Below are positions 55,776 to 64,000 of a stretch of 64,000 bases of DNA, in pieces; positions within the stretch are counted from its first letter, which is position 1; every line of letters begins with the position of its first letter. Source of the DNA: Blastomonas fulva (GTDB lineage Bacteria; Pseudomonadota; Alphaproteobacteria; Sphingomonadales; Sphingomonadaceae); NCBI RefSeq assembly GCF_003431825.1, contig NZ_CP020083.1, forward strand, positions 2,146,501 to 2,210,500, read 5' to 3'. The position numbers and the translations under genes are program-made. A model generated the notes under the pieces. The model was not told where the DNA came from, searched no databases, and saw only the letters and a program-made list of their open reading frames with translations.

Positions 55776-57482
55776 TTATTCGCCCAGGGCGGCGCGGCGC
55801 TGCGGTTCGGTAAGGCCCGCAAGATCGTCTGTGTCGTCCGAATGGTCCTGCGTGCGCGGCTGCACCGGAAGGCCCAGCATGTTGCGGTCGGCAAGCAGGC
55901 GGCGCGCCTGTTCGACGGACAGGGGCTGGCCGAAATGGAAGCCCTGGCCCTTGGCGCAGCCGATTGCGGTCAGGTGCTCGATCAAGTCGCCATCCTCGAT
56001 TCCTTCGGCGGTGATCGGCAGCCCCATCGATTCGCCCAGCAGGGCGATGGTCTGGACGATGGCGCGGCTTTCCTTGCTCTCGTTCATCGAGGTGACGAAG
56101 CTGCGGTCGATCTTGATCCGGTCGAACGGCAGCGCGCGCAGATGCGCGAGCGAGCTGTAGCCGGTGCCGAAATCGTCGAGCGCGACGCGCACGCCCTGAT
56201 TCTTCAGGCTGCCGATGATCGACTGGGCGAGCCCCATGTTCTCGAACAGGCAGCTTTCGGTGATCTCGATCTCCAGCCGGCTGGCGGGAAATCCGGTCTC
56301 GACCAGCAGCTTGACGATCTTCTGGGCCAGCCACGGGTCGCGCAGCTGGACCGGCGAGATGTTGACCGAGATGGTCAGGCTCTGGTCCCAGTTGCGCGCG
56401 TCCTCCATCGCCTGGCGGATGACGCAGGCGGACAGGTCGCCGATCATGCCGGTGTCCTCGGCGATGGGGATGAAGATGTCAGGCGCGATCTGGCCCAGCT
56501 CAGGCGAGTTCCAGCGTGCGAGCACCTCGAAGCCGATCAGCGTTCCGGAAGCCAGGTCGATCTGCTGTTCGTAATAGGGCACGAACTCGCCGCGGCCGAT
56601 GCCGATGCGCATTCCCGATTCGATCTTGTTGCGGAACTGGACTTCGCTTTCCATCCGCGGGTCGAACCAGCAATAGCGGTTGCGGCCGTGCTTCTTGCTC
56701 GCATACATCGCGATGTCGGCGCGACGCATCAGCACGTCCAGGCTGTTGTCGCACAGGTCTGCGCGCGCAATGCCGATCGACGCGGTGACGGTCAGTTCGG
56801 CATCGCCATGGCCCACGGGACCAGGGATCGGCTTGCTGACCTGCTCGATCATGTCCTCTGCCACGCGCTGCACGGTTTCCGGGAAATCGGCGTCGAAGAT
56901 GAAGGTGCAGGCGAATTCATCGCCGCCCAGCCGCGAAACATGGCTGTTGGGGGGCATGGTCGCCTTCAGTCGCCGCGCGACCTCGACCAGCACCTTGTCG
57001 CCTGCGTCATGGCCCTGGATGTCGTTGATGTTCTTGAAGTTGTCGAGGTCGAGCATGAGGTACGCAACCGTCATCTCGCGCCGCGTGGCCTGGGCGATCA
57101 GGCTCGATGTCGCCTCGCCGATGGCGCGGCGGTTGAGGCACCCCGTCAGCGGATCGGTGACCGCCAGAGTCTTGGCCTGCTCCTCGGCGTTCTTGTGATG
57201 CGCAATCTCGTCATAAAGCTCGCTGTAGCGCCGCCAGCCGAAGATGATCAGCGCGATGTTGAGCAGAAGCGCGGTGACCGCGATGTTGTCCGGAGAGACC
57301 GCCATGCCATGATAGCGGTTGATCACGGTCGGGAGGACGCTGCCGGCTGTGCCGACGAACATCAGGATAGCTGCGGTCATGATGCCGCCTGCGATGAAGT
57401 CGCGTCCCCGCACCGCTCGGTCGGCCAGAGCCCCCGTGCGATCGCTGTTGGTGGGATCGGATTTCACGTTTTGCACCATCAT
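55776..57482 (-). CDS. GGDEF-EAL cyclic di-GMP protein
   Basis: A 568-residue membrane protein with two N-terminal transmembrane segments (about residues 30-50 and 65-85) and a short helical linker. The GGDEF domain carries the intact SRLGGDEFACTF motif near residue 190, indicating cyclase ability. The EAL domain begins GFEVLARW (EVL for EAL), with NISPVQLRD, EITESCLFEN and DDFGTGYSSLAHLR (Asp pair and loop 6) preserved, so phosphodiesterase activity is plausible. The PilZ protein at 19096 may read its signal. ATG at 57482 chosen over a TTG at 57491. Confidence 0.9.
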   Translation of the reverse strand: MMVQNVKSDPTNSDRTGALADRAVRGRDFIAGGIMTAAILMFVGTAGSVLPTVINRYHGMAVSPDNIAVTALLLNIALIIFGWRRYSELYDEIAHHKNAEEQAKTLAVTDPLTGCLNRRAIGEATSSLIAQATRREMTVAYLMLDLDNFKNINDIQGHDAGDKVLVEVARRLKATMPPNSHVSRLGGDEFACTFIFDADFPETVQRVAEDMIEQVSKPIPGPVGHGDAELTVTASIGIARADLCDNSLDVLMRRADIAMYASKKHGRNRYCWFDPRMESEVQFRNKIESGMRIGIGRGEFVPYYEQQIDLASGTLIGFEVLARWNSPELGQIAPDIFIPIAEDTGMIGDLSACVIRQAMEDARNWDQSLTISVNISPVQLRDPWLAQKIVKLLVETGFPASRLEIEITESCLFENMGLAQSIIGSLKNQGVRVALDDFGTGYSSLAHLRALPFDRIKIDRSFVTSMNESKESRAIVQTIALLGESMGLPITAEGIEDGDLIEHLTAIGCAKGQGFHFGQPLSVEQARRLLADRNMLGLPVQPRTQDHSDDTDDLAGLTEPQRRAALGE

Positions 57483-57894
57483 TCCCCTCAACCGGCCTGG
57501 ATTATCCGGCTGAATGGCAAGGAACGTAAGCCGCGAGCGTTAAAACATCGTTTACGCTTGGGAAGGGGCAAAGGGCGGCTATTCAGCATTTCTGCGCGAC
57601 ACGATGGTCAAGATGCGGTTAAGCAGGCCCCGGCCGCGCCCCGTTGCGGTGCGGGGGTTGCCAGCGGACTGCGGTTGCGCTAATGGCCCGCGCAACCTGT
57701 GCGCACCCGATTGTGCATGGGCATCCTGTCCCGCCGCTGAAACCGCATTGCCGGTCCATGCGCGCGCCGGTCGGCGAGGTTTCGCCCACCGGCGTTTTGT
57801 GCGTTTGGCGCAAGGGCAGGCCCGGCTGATGAGCCGGGGTGGTTGATCGGGACGGTTTGGCGGGCCATGTGGGCGGGCAGAAGGAGAAGCGGAT
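57483..57894. other. Gap before ffh
   Basis: About 410 bases between divergent genes with no convincing ORF. It contains GC-rich stems and the ffh leader; no 4.5S RNA signature (GGTCAGG...GGAAGCAGC type) was seen. Confidence 0.45.
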
Positions 57895-59394
57895 ATGTTC
57901 GATAATCTGACTGATCGCCTTGGCGGCGTGTTCGACAAGCTGCGTGGCCGCGGCGCGCTGAAGGAAGAGGACGTCCGCTCGGCGATGCGCGAAGTCCGCA
58001 TCGCGCTGCTCGAAGCCGATGTCGCTTTGCCCGTCGTCCGCGATTTCATCAATTCCGTCACCGAAAAGGCCGTGGGCCAGTCGGTGCTCAAGTCGGTCGC
58101 GCCCGGCCAGCAGGTCGTCAAGATCGTCAACGACGCGCTGACCGAAATGCTGGGATCCGAAGCCAGCGACCTCGATCTCGCCGTAGCCCCGCCCGCCGTC
58201 ATCATGATGGTCGGCCTGCAGGGCTCGGGCAAGACCACCAGCACCGCCAAGATCGCCAAGCTGCTCAAGGAAAAGCACGGCAAGAAGGTCATGATGGCCT
58301 CGCTCGACGTGCAGCGCCCTGCCGCGCAGGAGCAGCTCAAGGTGCTGGGCGAGCAGGTCAACGTCGCCACGCTGCCGATCGTTGCGGGCCAGATGCCGGT
58401 GGATATCGCGCGGCGTGCGCTTCAGTCCGCCAAGTTGCAGTCGTTCGATGTCGTGATGCTCGATACCGCGGGTCGTCTGCATGTCGACCAGCAGCTGATG
58501 GACGAGATGAAGGCGGTCGCCAACGAGGCAACGCCCAAGGAAATCCTGCTCGTCGTCGACTCGCTCACCGGTCAGGACGCGGTCAACGTTGCGCAGAACT
58601 TCTCCGAGCAGGTGCCGCTGACCGGCGTGGTCCTGACCCGCATGGACGGCGATGCGCGCGGCGGTGCGGCGCTTTCGATGCGTGCTGTCACTGGCCGTCC
58701 GATCAAGTTCGTCGGCATGGGCGAGAAGATGGACGCGATCGAGCCGTTCCATCCGGGCCGGGTCGCTGGCCGCATCCTGGGCATGGGCGACGTCGTCAGC
58801 CTGGTCGAAAAGGCCGCTGCGACGGTCGAGCGCGAAGACGCCGACAAGCTCGCCGCCAAGATGTCCAAGGGTCAGTTCGACATGAACGACCTGCGCACCC
58901 AGCTTCGCCAGATGACCAAGATGGGCGGCCTCGGTGCGCTTGCAGGCATGATGCCGGGCATGAAGAAGGCCAAGGCGGCGATGAGCGCGAGCGGTGTCGA
59001 CGACAAGGTGCTGGTGCATATGGACGCGATCATCGGATCGATGACCCCCAAAGAGCGCGAGAAACCCGCCTTGCTCAACGCCAAGCGCAAGATCCGCATC
59101 GCCAAGGGATCGGGAACCACCGTGCAGGACGTCAACCGGGTGCTCAAGATGCATCAGGAGATGGAAGGCGCGATGAAGAAGATCCGCAAGATGGGCGGCC
59201 TCAAGGGGTTGGCCGCGATGTTCGGCGGCGGCGGTGGCGGCGGTCCTCTGGGCGGCGGCAAGATGCCGACCGAGGACGATATCGCCGGGCTTTTGGGTGG
59301 CGGCAACGGTGGCGGCGGCAAGGGCATTTCCGGCGGGCTGCCGGGACTGCCCAACGGGCTTCCCCCGGGCTTTCAGAATTTCAAGAAAAAGTGA
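57895..59394 (+). CDS. ffh: Signal recognition particle protein Ffh
   Basis: A 499-residue GTPase. The N and G domains carry GLQGSGKTTSTAKIAKLL (about residue 107), DTAGRLHVDQQLMDEM and TRMDGDARGG. A methionine-rich M domain (about 325-440) binds SRP RNA and signal sequences. The C-terminus has poly-Gly stretches (GGGGGG, GGGNGGGGK) and NGLPPGFQNFKKK. It pairs with FtsY at 52706. The ATG at 57895 follows AAGGAG. It leads into rpsP 36 bases later. Confidence 0.96.
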   Translation: MFDNLTDRLGGVFDKLRGRGALKEEDVRSAMREVRIALLEADVALPVVRDFINSVTEKAVGQSVLKSVAPGQQVVKIVNDALTEMLGSEASDLDLAVAPPAVIMMVGLQGSGKTTSTAKIAKLLKEKHGKKVMMASLDVQRPAAQEQLKVLGEQVNVATLPIVAGQMPVDIARRALQSAKLQSFDVVMLDTAGRLHVDQQLMDEMKAVANEATPKEILLVVDSLTGQDAVNVAQNFSEQVPLTGVVLTRMDGDARGGAALSMRAVTGRPIKFVGMGEKMDAIEPFHPGRVAGRILGMGDVVSLVEKAAATVEREDADKLAAKMSKGQFDMNDLRTQLRQMTKMGGLGALAGMMPGMKKAKAAMSASGVDDKVLVHMDAIIGSMTPKEREKPALLNAKRKIRIAKGSGTTVQDVNRVLKMHQEMEGAMKKIRKMGGLKGLAAMFGGGGGGGPLGGGKMPTEDDIAGLLGGGNGGGGKGISGGLPGLPNGLPPGFQNFKKK

Positions 59395-59429
59395 TTTAAA
59401 TCTAATTATATCAGAAAGGTAAGGTTCAC

Positions 59430-59894
59430 ATGTCTATTTCCATGCGTCTGTCGCGCGGCGGTTCCAAGAAGCGCCCCTATTACAAGATCGTCGTTGCCAA
59501 CAGCCGCGCACCGCGTGACGGCAAGTATCTTGAGCAGATCGGCATCTACAACCCGCTGCTCGCCAAGGATTCGGGCGAGCGCGTCAAGATCAATGAAGAG
59601 CGCGCCAAGCACTGGCTGTCGGTCGGCGCGCAGCCCACCGATCGCGTTGCCCGCTTCCTCGACACCATGGGCATCAAGGAACGCAAGGCGACCGTGAACC
59701 TGAAGAAGGGTGAACCGGGCGAAAAGGCCAAGGAACGCGCTGAAGAGAAGGCGACCAAGATCGCCGAAGCCGAAGAAGCCGCTCGCGCTGCCGAAGAAGC
59801 CAAGAACGCACCGGCTGAAGAGCCCGCCGCTGAAGAAGCGCCCACTGAAGAAGCCGCTGCTGAAGAAGCACCTGCTGAATCGACCGAAGGCTAA
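59430..59894 (+). CDS. rpsP: Ribosomal protein S16 with long Ala/Glu tail
   Basis: A 154-residue protein. Residues 1-80 are standard S16 ([20 protein letters not shown]). The rest is a low-complexity Lys/Glu/Ala tail ([20 protein letters not shown], later repeated EEAP(A/T) units) about twice the usual S16 length. Such tails occur in alphaproteobacterial S16. First gene of rpsP-rimM-vapBC-trmD-rplS. SD AGAAAGGTAAGG precedes the ATG. Confidence 0.95.
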   Translation: MSISMRLSRGGSKKRPYYKIVVANSRAPRDGKYLEQIGIYNPLLAKDSGERVKINEERAKHWLSVGAQPTDRVARFLDTMGIKERKATVNLKKGEPGEKAKERAEEKATKIAEAEEAARAAEEAKNAPAEEPAAEEAPTEEAAAEEAPAESTEG

Positions 59895-59905
59895 GCCACG
59901 ACGCC

Positions 59906-59960
59906 TCTCCCCTCCCGCTTGCGGGAGGGGAGGGTCCGGCTTGCCGGACCGGGGTGGGCA
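59906..59960. repeat. CCCTCCC-family palindrome in the rpsP-rimM gap
   Basis: CCCTCCCGC/GCGGGAGGG and TCCGGC/GCCGGA stems followed by CCGGGGTGGG. It is related to the pair at 26301-26406 and sits inside a ribosomal operon transcript. Confidence 0.65.
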
Positions 59961-59990
59961 AAGATTGAACGCACTGTTGAAAGCGCCTCT

Positions 59991-60464
59991 ATGCCCGACC
60001 GTCCGATAACCCTGGCCGTCATCGTCGGCGCGCATGGCGTGACCGGCGAAGTGCGCCTCAAGCTGTTCGGCTCCGGCCTCGACGGCGTGAAGGCGCACAA
60101 GAGCTTCAACAGCGGAGCGTTGACCCTCAAGTCGCTGCGTCCGCAGAAGGACCTCGGCATCGCGCGCTTTGCCGAGATCACCGACCGCAACGCCGCCGAA
60201 GCGGCGCGCGGCACCGAACTCACCGTCCCCCGCTCGGCTCTCCCGCCGCTGGGCGAGGGGGAGTATTATCATGCCGATATGGTCGGCCTGCCCGTTGTGT
60301 CCGAAACCGGTGAGCCGCTTGGCACGGTCCGAGCCATCGAGGATTTCGGCGCGGGCGACCTGCTCGATATCCTGAAGCCCGACGGCAAGACCTTCATGGT
60401 CCCGGTCGCATCCGCCGATATCGGCGACGACCGCATCGCGATTGACCCTGTGTGGGCCGAATAG
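59991..60464 (+). CDS. rimM: Ribosome maturation factor RimM
   Basis: A 157-residue protein needed for 30S assembly. The N-terminal barrel starts ITLAVIVGAHGVTGEVRLKL, and the C-terminal PRC barrel contains EYYHADMVGLPVVSETGEPL and DLLDILKPDGKTFMVP. The ATG at 59991 is at the start of the conserved block. The stop TAG overlaps the left arm of the vapB operator. Normally trmD follows directly; here vapBC intervenes. Confidence 0.93.
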   Translation: MPDRPITLAVIVGAHGVTGEVRLKLFGSGLDGVKAHKSFNSGALTLKSLRPQKDLGIARFAEITDRNAAEAARGTELTVPRSALPPLGEGEYYHADMVGLPVVSETGEPLGTVRAIEDFGAGDLLDILKPDGKTFMVPVASADIGDDRIAIDPVWAE

Positions 60465-60484
60465 TATATACATCGCGTATATAC
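60464..60484. promoter_or_regulatory. Perfect inverted repeat, probable VapB operator
   Basis: GTATATAC (60464-60471), five-base spacer ATCGC, GTATATAC (60477-60484). It overlaps the rimM stop codon and sits just before the vapB Shine-Dalgarno (CAGGAGG, 60484-60490). Perfect palindromes in this position are typical VapBC autoregulatory operators. Confidence 0.75.
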
Positions 60485-60495
60485 AGGAGGCCGTG

Positions 60496-60771
60496 ATGGG
60501 TAAGGAATACCGGGCAAAGAGTTTCAAGTCTGGCAATTCCGTCGCCATCCGCATGCCTGCGGCACTGGGGATCGAACCGGATCGGGAGTGGACGATCACC
60601 GAACAGAATGGCGAATATGTTGTTCGGGAAATCGGCGCGCCAAGGCGCAAGTTCAATATCGATAAGGTGGCGGGGTCAGCGACCAGCCTCAAACCGATCA
60701 AACCCGAGGACAGGGTGTTTGAAGAGCGGCCGCTGCGCTGGGATTTGTTGGGCGGCAGTGACGGTTCATGA
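60496..60771 (+). CDS. VapB/MazE-type antitoxin
   Basis: A 91-residue protein. The N-terminal AbrB/MazE-like swapped-hairpin domain (EYRAKSFKSGNSVAIRMPAA) binds DNA. The C-terminus ([16 protein letters not shown]) would embrace the toxin. The ATG at 60496 has CAGGAGG five bases upstream. It overlaps vapC by four bases (ATGA), as antitoxin-first TA operons do. It is less GC-rich than its ribosomal neighbours, consistent with insertion. Confidence 0.88.
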   Translation: MGKEYRAKSFKSGNSVAIRMPAALGIEPDREWTITEQNGEYVVREIGAPRRKFNIDKVAGSATSLKPIKPEDRVFEERPLRWDLLGGSDGS

Positions 60772-61142
60772 AATACCTGCTCGACAGTAACGTCGTCATT
60801 GCCCTGACGATGAACGCAGACGATCGTGTTGTCGGTCGCGCCGGTGAGTGTTTTGAGGGGGACATTGTCACGTCCGCCATCGCTATCGCCGAGGTTGCTC
60901 TCGGATCGGTTCGGGGCAAGCCCCCTGGGTTCGCTCAACTGCAAGCCTTTCTCGAGGAAGTACCCGTCTTGGCCTTCGACATCGCAGCAGCCCGCGCCTA
61001 TGCCGCGTTGCCGTTCAAGCGTCGCAGCTATGACCGCCTGATTGCTGCACAGGCATTGTCCCAGAATCTTATCATGGTCACGGACAATGAGAATGATTTC
61101 GCCGACATCCCCGGCCTCAAGGTCGAGAACTGGACCCAATGA
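60768..61142 (+). CDS. VapC-type PIN-domain ribonuclease toxin
   Basis: A 124-residue PIN domain. Acidic active-site residues are Asp6 (YLLDSNVVI), a Glu in [10 protein letters not shown] near residue 42, Asp in [11 protein letters not shown] near 93, and Asp in VTDNENDF near 108-111. VapC toxins cut initiator tRNA or the 23S sarcin-ricin loop. The start overlaps vapB and the stop overlaps the trmD start (ATGA, 61139-61142), coupling toxin and trmD translation. No loss of catalytic residues is seen. Confidence 0.9.
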   Translation: MKYLLDSNVVIALTMNADDRVVGRAGECFEGDIVTSAIAIAEVALGSVRGKPPGFAQLQAFLEEVPVLAFDIAAARAYAALPFKRRSYDRLIAAQALSQNLIMVTDNENDFADIPGLKVENWTQ

Positions 61143-61870
61143 CCTTCGCAGCCCAGATCCTCACGCTCTACCCCGAGATGTTCCCTGGCCCGCTCGGCCA
61201 CAGCATCGCGGGGCGTGCGCTGTCCGAGGGGCGGTGGTCGCTCGACGCGATCCAGATTCGTGACTTTGCCACCGACAAGCACCGCAGTGTCGATGATACG
61301 CCTGCGGGTGGCGGGGCGGGGATGGTGCTGCGCGCCGATGTGCTCGCCAGCGCGGTCGATCATGCACTTGAACGCTCGCCGAACGCGCCAGTGATCGCGA
61401 TGACACCGCGCGGCGCGCCGCTCACCCAAGCGCGCGTAAGGCAACTCGCGGACGGCCCAGGCGTGACGATCCTGTGCGGGCGATTCGAGGGGTTTGACGA
61501 GCGATTGTTCGAGGCGAGGCCGATCGAGGAGATTTCGATCGGCGATTACGTGCTTTCGGGCGGGGAAACCGGGGCTTTAGTGCTGCTTGACGCTTGCGTT
61601 CGGCTGTTGCCCGATGTAATGGGCGCCTCTTCCAGCGGAGACGAAGAATCGTTCGAGAACGGTTTGCTCGAATATCCGCACTACACCCGACCTCAAATTT
61701 GGGAAGGGCGTGCGATCCCCGAAGTGCTGCGATCGGGGGATCACGCGAAAATCCGGGCATGGCGTGACAGCCAGGCTGCGGAGATAACACGGCTAAGGCG
61801 GCCGGATCTTTGGGAGCGCCATGGGGGCGCTCCGGATCAGTCGCCCTCTGGTGCGCGGCGAAAAAGATAG
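61139..61870 (+). CDS. trmD: tRNA (guanine37-N1)-methyltransferase
   Basis: A 243-residue SPOUT enzyme making m1G37, preventing +1 frameshifting. It has the deep-knot motifs [11 protein letters not shown] (about residues 113-123) and [19 protein letters not shown] (about 135-153). It begins [20 protein letters not shown]. The start ATG overlaps the vapC stop (61139-61142), so trmD has no independent ribosome site visible, only a weak upstream AG-rich stretch (CAAGGTCGAGAAC). The final residues are a divergent tail (PSGARRKR). Confidence 0.95.
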   Translation: MTFAAQILTLYPEMFPGPLGHSIAGRALSEGRWSLDAIQIRDFATDKHRSVDDTPAGGGAGMVLRADVLASAVDHALERSPNAPVIAMTPRGAPLTQARVRQLADGPGVTILCGRFEGFDERLFEARPIEEISIGDYVLSGGETGALVLLDACVRLLPDVMGASSSGDEESFENGLLEYPHYTRPQIWEGRAIPEVLRSGDHAKIRAWRDSQAAEITRLRRPDLWERHGGAPDQSPSGARRKR

Positions 61871-61880
61871 GACAGGTCAT

Positions 61881-62270
61881 ATGAACCTCATCCAGACGCT
61901 CGAAGCTGAAGCTATCGAGGCATTCAAGGCTAGCAAGACCATCCCCGACTTCCGGGCTGGCGACACCATCCGCGTCGGCGTGCGCGTGGTCGAAGGCGAC
62001 CGCACCCGCGTCCAGAATTACGAAGGCGTGTGCATTGCACGTTCGAACCGGGGCCTCGGCTCCAACTTCACCGTGCGCAAGATTTCGTTCGGTGAAGGCG
62101 TCGAGCGCGTATTCCCGCTCTACTCGCCCAACATCGATTCGATCACCGTGGTGCGCCGCGGCGTCGTGCGTCGTGCTAAGCTCTATTATCTGCGCGGCCT
62201 GACCGGCAAACGCGCACGTATTGCAGAGCGTCGCGACAACCGTCCCGCCAAGGGCAGCACCGAAGCCTGA
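61881..62270 (+). CDS. rplS: Ribosomal protein L19
   Basis: A 129-residue 50S protein with the standard core [20 protein letters not shown] and [20 protein letters not shown]. Last gene of the ribosomal operon; the ATG at 61881 has GACAGG upstream. A strong terminator follows. Confidence 0.96.
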   Translation: MNLIQTLEAEAIEAFKASKTIPDFRAGDTIRVGVRVVEGDRTRVQNYEGVCIARSNRGLGSNFTVRKISFGEGVERVFPLYSPNIDSITVVRRGVVRRAKLYYLRGLTGKRARIAERRDNRPAKGSTEA

Positions 62271-62297
62271 TCGTTTTCGACAGTCTTTGATCTTGCA

Positions 62298-62327
62298 AAA
62301 GGGCGGTCTGCAAAGGCCGCCCTTTTT
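62298..62327 (+). terminator. Rho-independent terminator after rplS
   Basis: AAAGGGCGG (62298-62306), ten-base loop, CCGCCCTTT (62317-62325), then T: ends the ribosomal operon. Confidence 0.88.
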
Positions 62328-62408
62328 CGTTGTCAAGTCGTCCCGATGCAGGCCCGCCCAACTCCCCGATCCCCATCCGGGAATTTTCGGCGAGTTGAAG
62401 GCAGGTTG

Positions 62409-62510
62409 ATGGACGGTTTGTTTCGCAAGCTGGAGATGTGGCGCAATAATATCTACGCGCTGTCGCATCATCGCCACTCGCAGCTTGTATTGCCGGGGCT
62501 GAGCCGCTAG
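62409..62510 (+). CDS. Possible 33-residue small protein before asd
   Basis: ATG at 62409 to TAG at 62510, reading MDGLFRKLEMWRNNIYALSH and ending LVLPGLSR. GGCAGG lies five bases upstream. The peptide has mixed charge and aromatic residues but no known family. It is in the 274-base rplS-asd gap. It could equally be noise. Confidence 0.3.
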   Translation: MDGLFRKLEMWRNNIYALSHHRHSQLVLPGLSR

Positions 62511-62544
62511 GCGCCCCGGTGCATTGCACTGGAGGAATTGATCC

Positions 62545-63570
62545 GTGGGTTATCGAGTAGTCGTAGTCGGCGCGACCGGAAATGTCGGTCGCGAAATGCT
62601 GGCCATCCTGGCCGAGCGCGAGTTCCCGATTGATGAAATCGCAGCAGTTGCCTCGTCGCGTTCGACGGGCACCACGGTCGAGTTCGGCGATACCGGCAAG
62701 ATGATCAAGGTGCAGAACATCGAGCACTTTGATTTCACCGGCTGGGACATCGCGCTGTTCGCAGCCGGCTCTGCCGCGACCAAGATATATGCGCCCAAGG
62801 CCGCCTCGCAGGGCTGCGTGGTGATCGACAACTCGTCGCTGTATCGCATGGAGCCCGACGTGCCGCTGATCGTTCCGGAAGTGAACCCCGATGCGATCGA
62901 TGGCTACAAGGCGCGCAACATCATCGCCAACCCCAATTGCTCGACCGCGCAGTTGGTCGTCGCGCTCAAGCCGCTGCACGATGCCGCGACGATCAAGCGC
63001 GTCGTCGTCGCGACCTATCAATCGGTGTCTGGCGCGGGCAAGGAAGGCATGGACGAGCTGTTCGAGCAGTCGCGCAACATCTTTGTCGGCGACAGCGCCG
63101 AGGCGAAGAAGTTCACCAAGCAGATCGCCTTCAACGTCATTCCGCATATCGACGTTTTCCTCGACGATGGATCGACCAAGGAAGAGTGGAAGATGGTGGT
63201 CGAGACCAAGAAGATCCTCGACCCCAAGATCAAGCTGGTCGCGACCTGCGTGCGCGTTCCGGTGTTCGTCGGCCATTCCGAAGCGGTGAACATCGAGTTC
63301 GAAAACGAACTGAGCGCCGAAGATGCGCAGAAGATCCTGCGTGAAGCGCCGGGAATCATGCTCGTCGACAAGCGCGAAGACGGCGGATACGTGACCCCGG
63401 TCGAATGCGTCGGCGATGGCGCCACGTACATCAGCCGCGTGCGCGACGACAGCACGGTCGAGAACGGCATCTCGTTGTGGTGCGTCTCGGACAACCTGCG
63501 CAAGGGCGCTGCGCTCAATGCGGTGCAGATCGCCGAACTTCTGGGCCGCCGCCACCTCAAAAAGGGCTGA
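62545..63570 (+). CDS. asd: Aspartate-semialdehyde dehydrogenase
   Basis: A 341-residue enzyme reducing aspartyl phosphate for lysine, threonine, methionine and DAP. NADP loop VVVGATGNVGREML at the start, active Cys in NPNCSTAQLVVAL (about residue 132), and the substrate/His region of FVGHSEAVNIEFE (about 240). The start is a GTG at 62545 with GGAGGAA upstream. It is monocistronic with a bidirectional hairpin behind it. Confidence 0.95.
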   Translation: MGYRVVVVGATGNVGREMLAILAEREFPIDEIAAVASSRSTGTTVEFGDTGKMIKVQNIEHFDFTGWDIALFAAGSAATKIYAPKAASQGCVVIDNSSLYRMEPDVPLIVPEVNPDAIDGYKARNIIANPNCSTAQLVVALKPLHDAATIKRVVVATYQSVSGAGKEGMDELFEQSRNIFVGDSAEAKKFTKQIAFNVIPHIDVFLDDGSTKEEWKMVVETKKILDPKIKLVATCVRVPVFVGHSEAVNIEFENELSAEDAQKILREAPGIMLVDKREDGGYVTPVECVGDGATYISRVRDDSTVENGISLWCVSDNLRKGAALNAVQIAELLGRRHLKKG

Positions 63571-63575
63571 AACGC

Positions 63576-63608
63576 AAGCGCGGTGAGGGCGCTAACCTCA
63601 CCGCGCTT
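63576..63608. terminator. Bidirectional hairpin between asd and the MFS gene
   Basis: AAGCGCGGTGAGG (63576-63588) pairs with CCTCACCGCGCTT (63596-63608), loop GCGCTAA, between convergent genes. The T/A ends suit both strands. Confidence 0.75.
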
Positions 63609-63626
63609 TACGAGCCTACTGTGCTC

Positions 63627-64000
63627 TCACTCCCCGATATGGACCGGGGCGACGGCCATGTTCTTGGGGCGGCGCAGCAGCAGAAGCAGCGGGATCGCGG
63701 CGAGATTGACCAGCATCATCGCGTGGAAATCGTCGATATAGGCGATCATCGCTGCCTGGCGGTTGATCTGGGCATTGACCACCAGCAACGCCGCATCGCC
63801 CAGCGACCCGAACTTGTCGGCAGTGCCGGGGTCCAGCATAGAAAGCGACGAACCGGTGATGTGCGCGGCCAGATCGCTGTGGCTGACCTGGATATTGAAG
63901 CTGAGCAATGTGGTCAGCACGGAGATGCTGACCGACGCGCCCAGGCTGCGGGCCAGGTTGAGCAGGCTGGCACCATCTGTACGGTGGCGGGGCTCGAGCG
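63627..64000 (-). CDS. DHA2-type MFS exporter, C-terminal end (5' end outside window)
   Basis: About 124 residues of the C-terminus, open through the right edge. GASLLNLARSLGASVSISVL is the EmrB/QacA-type motif of the 14-helix DHA2 drug exporter group. A periplasmic loop follows, then a final helix (MMLVNLAAIPLLLLLR) and a short tail. It is probably part of a multidrug efflux pump; its periplasmic adaptor may lie to the right. Confidence 0.85.
   Translation of the reverse strand, partial: LEPRHRTDGASLLNLARSLGASVSISVLTTLLSFNIQVSHSDLAAHITGSSLSMLDPGTADKFGSLGDAALLVVNAQINRQAAMIAYIDDFHAMMLVNLAAIPLLLLLRRPKNMAVAPVHIGE

Noticed and set aside
55005..57683. Very long plus-strand open frame opposite dapF and the GGDEF-EAL gene
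   Set aside because: The opposite strand carries intact catalytic motifs; this frame has none.
57604..57846. ORF in the gap before ffh
   Set aside because: Arg/Ala/Pro-rich with no ribosome site and poor codon use; likely GC-driven noise.

Overview
The window is chromosomal DNA from a high-GC alphaproteobacterium, most likely a member of the Sphingomonadaceae (Sphingomonas/Sphingopyxis/Blastomonas-like). This rests on family-level recognition of the proteins, on alphaproteobacterial gene orders (serC-serA; ffh-rpsP-rimM-trmD-rplS; dapF-mtaB-ftsY-yciB), on an S16 protein with a long Ala/Glu tail, and on several families of GC-rich intergenic palindromes. No rRNA, tRNA, CRISPR array, insertion sequence or prophage was found. 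Most of the window is ordinary core genome with a few accessory patches.

Layout. 1-9 kb: end of an acyl-CoA dehydrogenase gene, a small secreted Ca-binding-repeat protein, an MFS exporter/cysteine synthase pair, a DUF885 lipoprotein, a BamE-like lipoprotein, an EI24 membrane protein and a PfkB/adenosine kinase. 8.7-9.0 kb: an apparently unannotated minus-strand locus, an 18-codon ORF behind a 15-base perfect Shine-Dalgarno followed by several hairpins. 9-15 kb: TlyA, TspO, UbiK-like, YbjN, ProC, GrpB, LOG and an extensin-like lipoprotein. 15-19 kb: a ferric-reductase-like membrane protein with a PepSY partner, then serC-serA (serine synthesis) behind a structured leader. 19-27 kb: PilZ, MarR-like, a TonB siderophore receptor, a CoA-ester lyase, ClpB and a DUF2891 lipoprotein.

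27.7-31.8 kb: the four-gene Anbu cluster (circularly permuted ATP-grasp, alpha-E, transglutaminase, proteasome-like Anbu), probably a peptide or amide ligation/turnover system. 31.8-39.4 kb is accessory: a PQQ-type sugar dehydrogenase, a low-GC orphan ORF, an alcohol dehydrogenase, a divergent Tat-exported M20 protein, small helical and zinc-ribbon proteins, and an SPFH/ribbon-helix-helix locus with two apparent frameshifts. 39.4-47.6 kb: nitroreductase, POT peptide transporter, a coupled pair of amidohydrolases (one without the HxH metal motif), NnrU, and an aldo/keto reductase with a DAACS symporter.

47.7-64 kb is largely housekeeping: glmM-DUF1272-thiD (ThiD is fused to a VOC domain and carries an in-frame palindromic repeat), sodB, dapF-mtaB-ftsY-yciB, a GGDEF-EAL protein, ffh, rpsP-rimM, a vapBC toxin-antitoxin pair wedged with 4-base overlaps between rimM and trmD, rplS, asd, and the end of a DHA2-type MFS exporter. 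The most unusual points are the vapBC insertion in the ribosomal operon, the perfect-SD microORF, the ThiD repeat insertion with VOC fusion, and the decayed SPFH locus.
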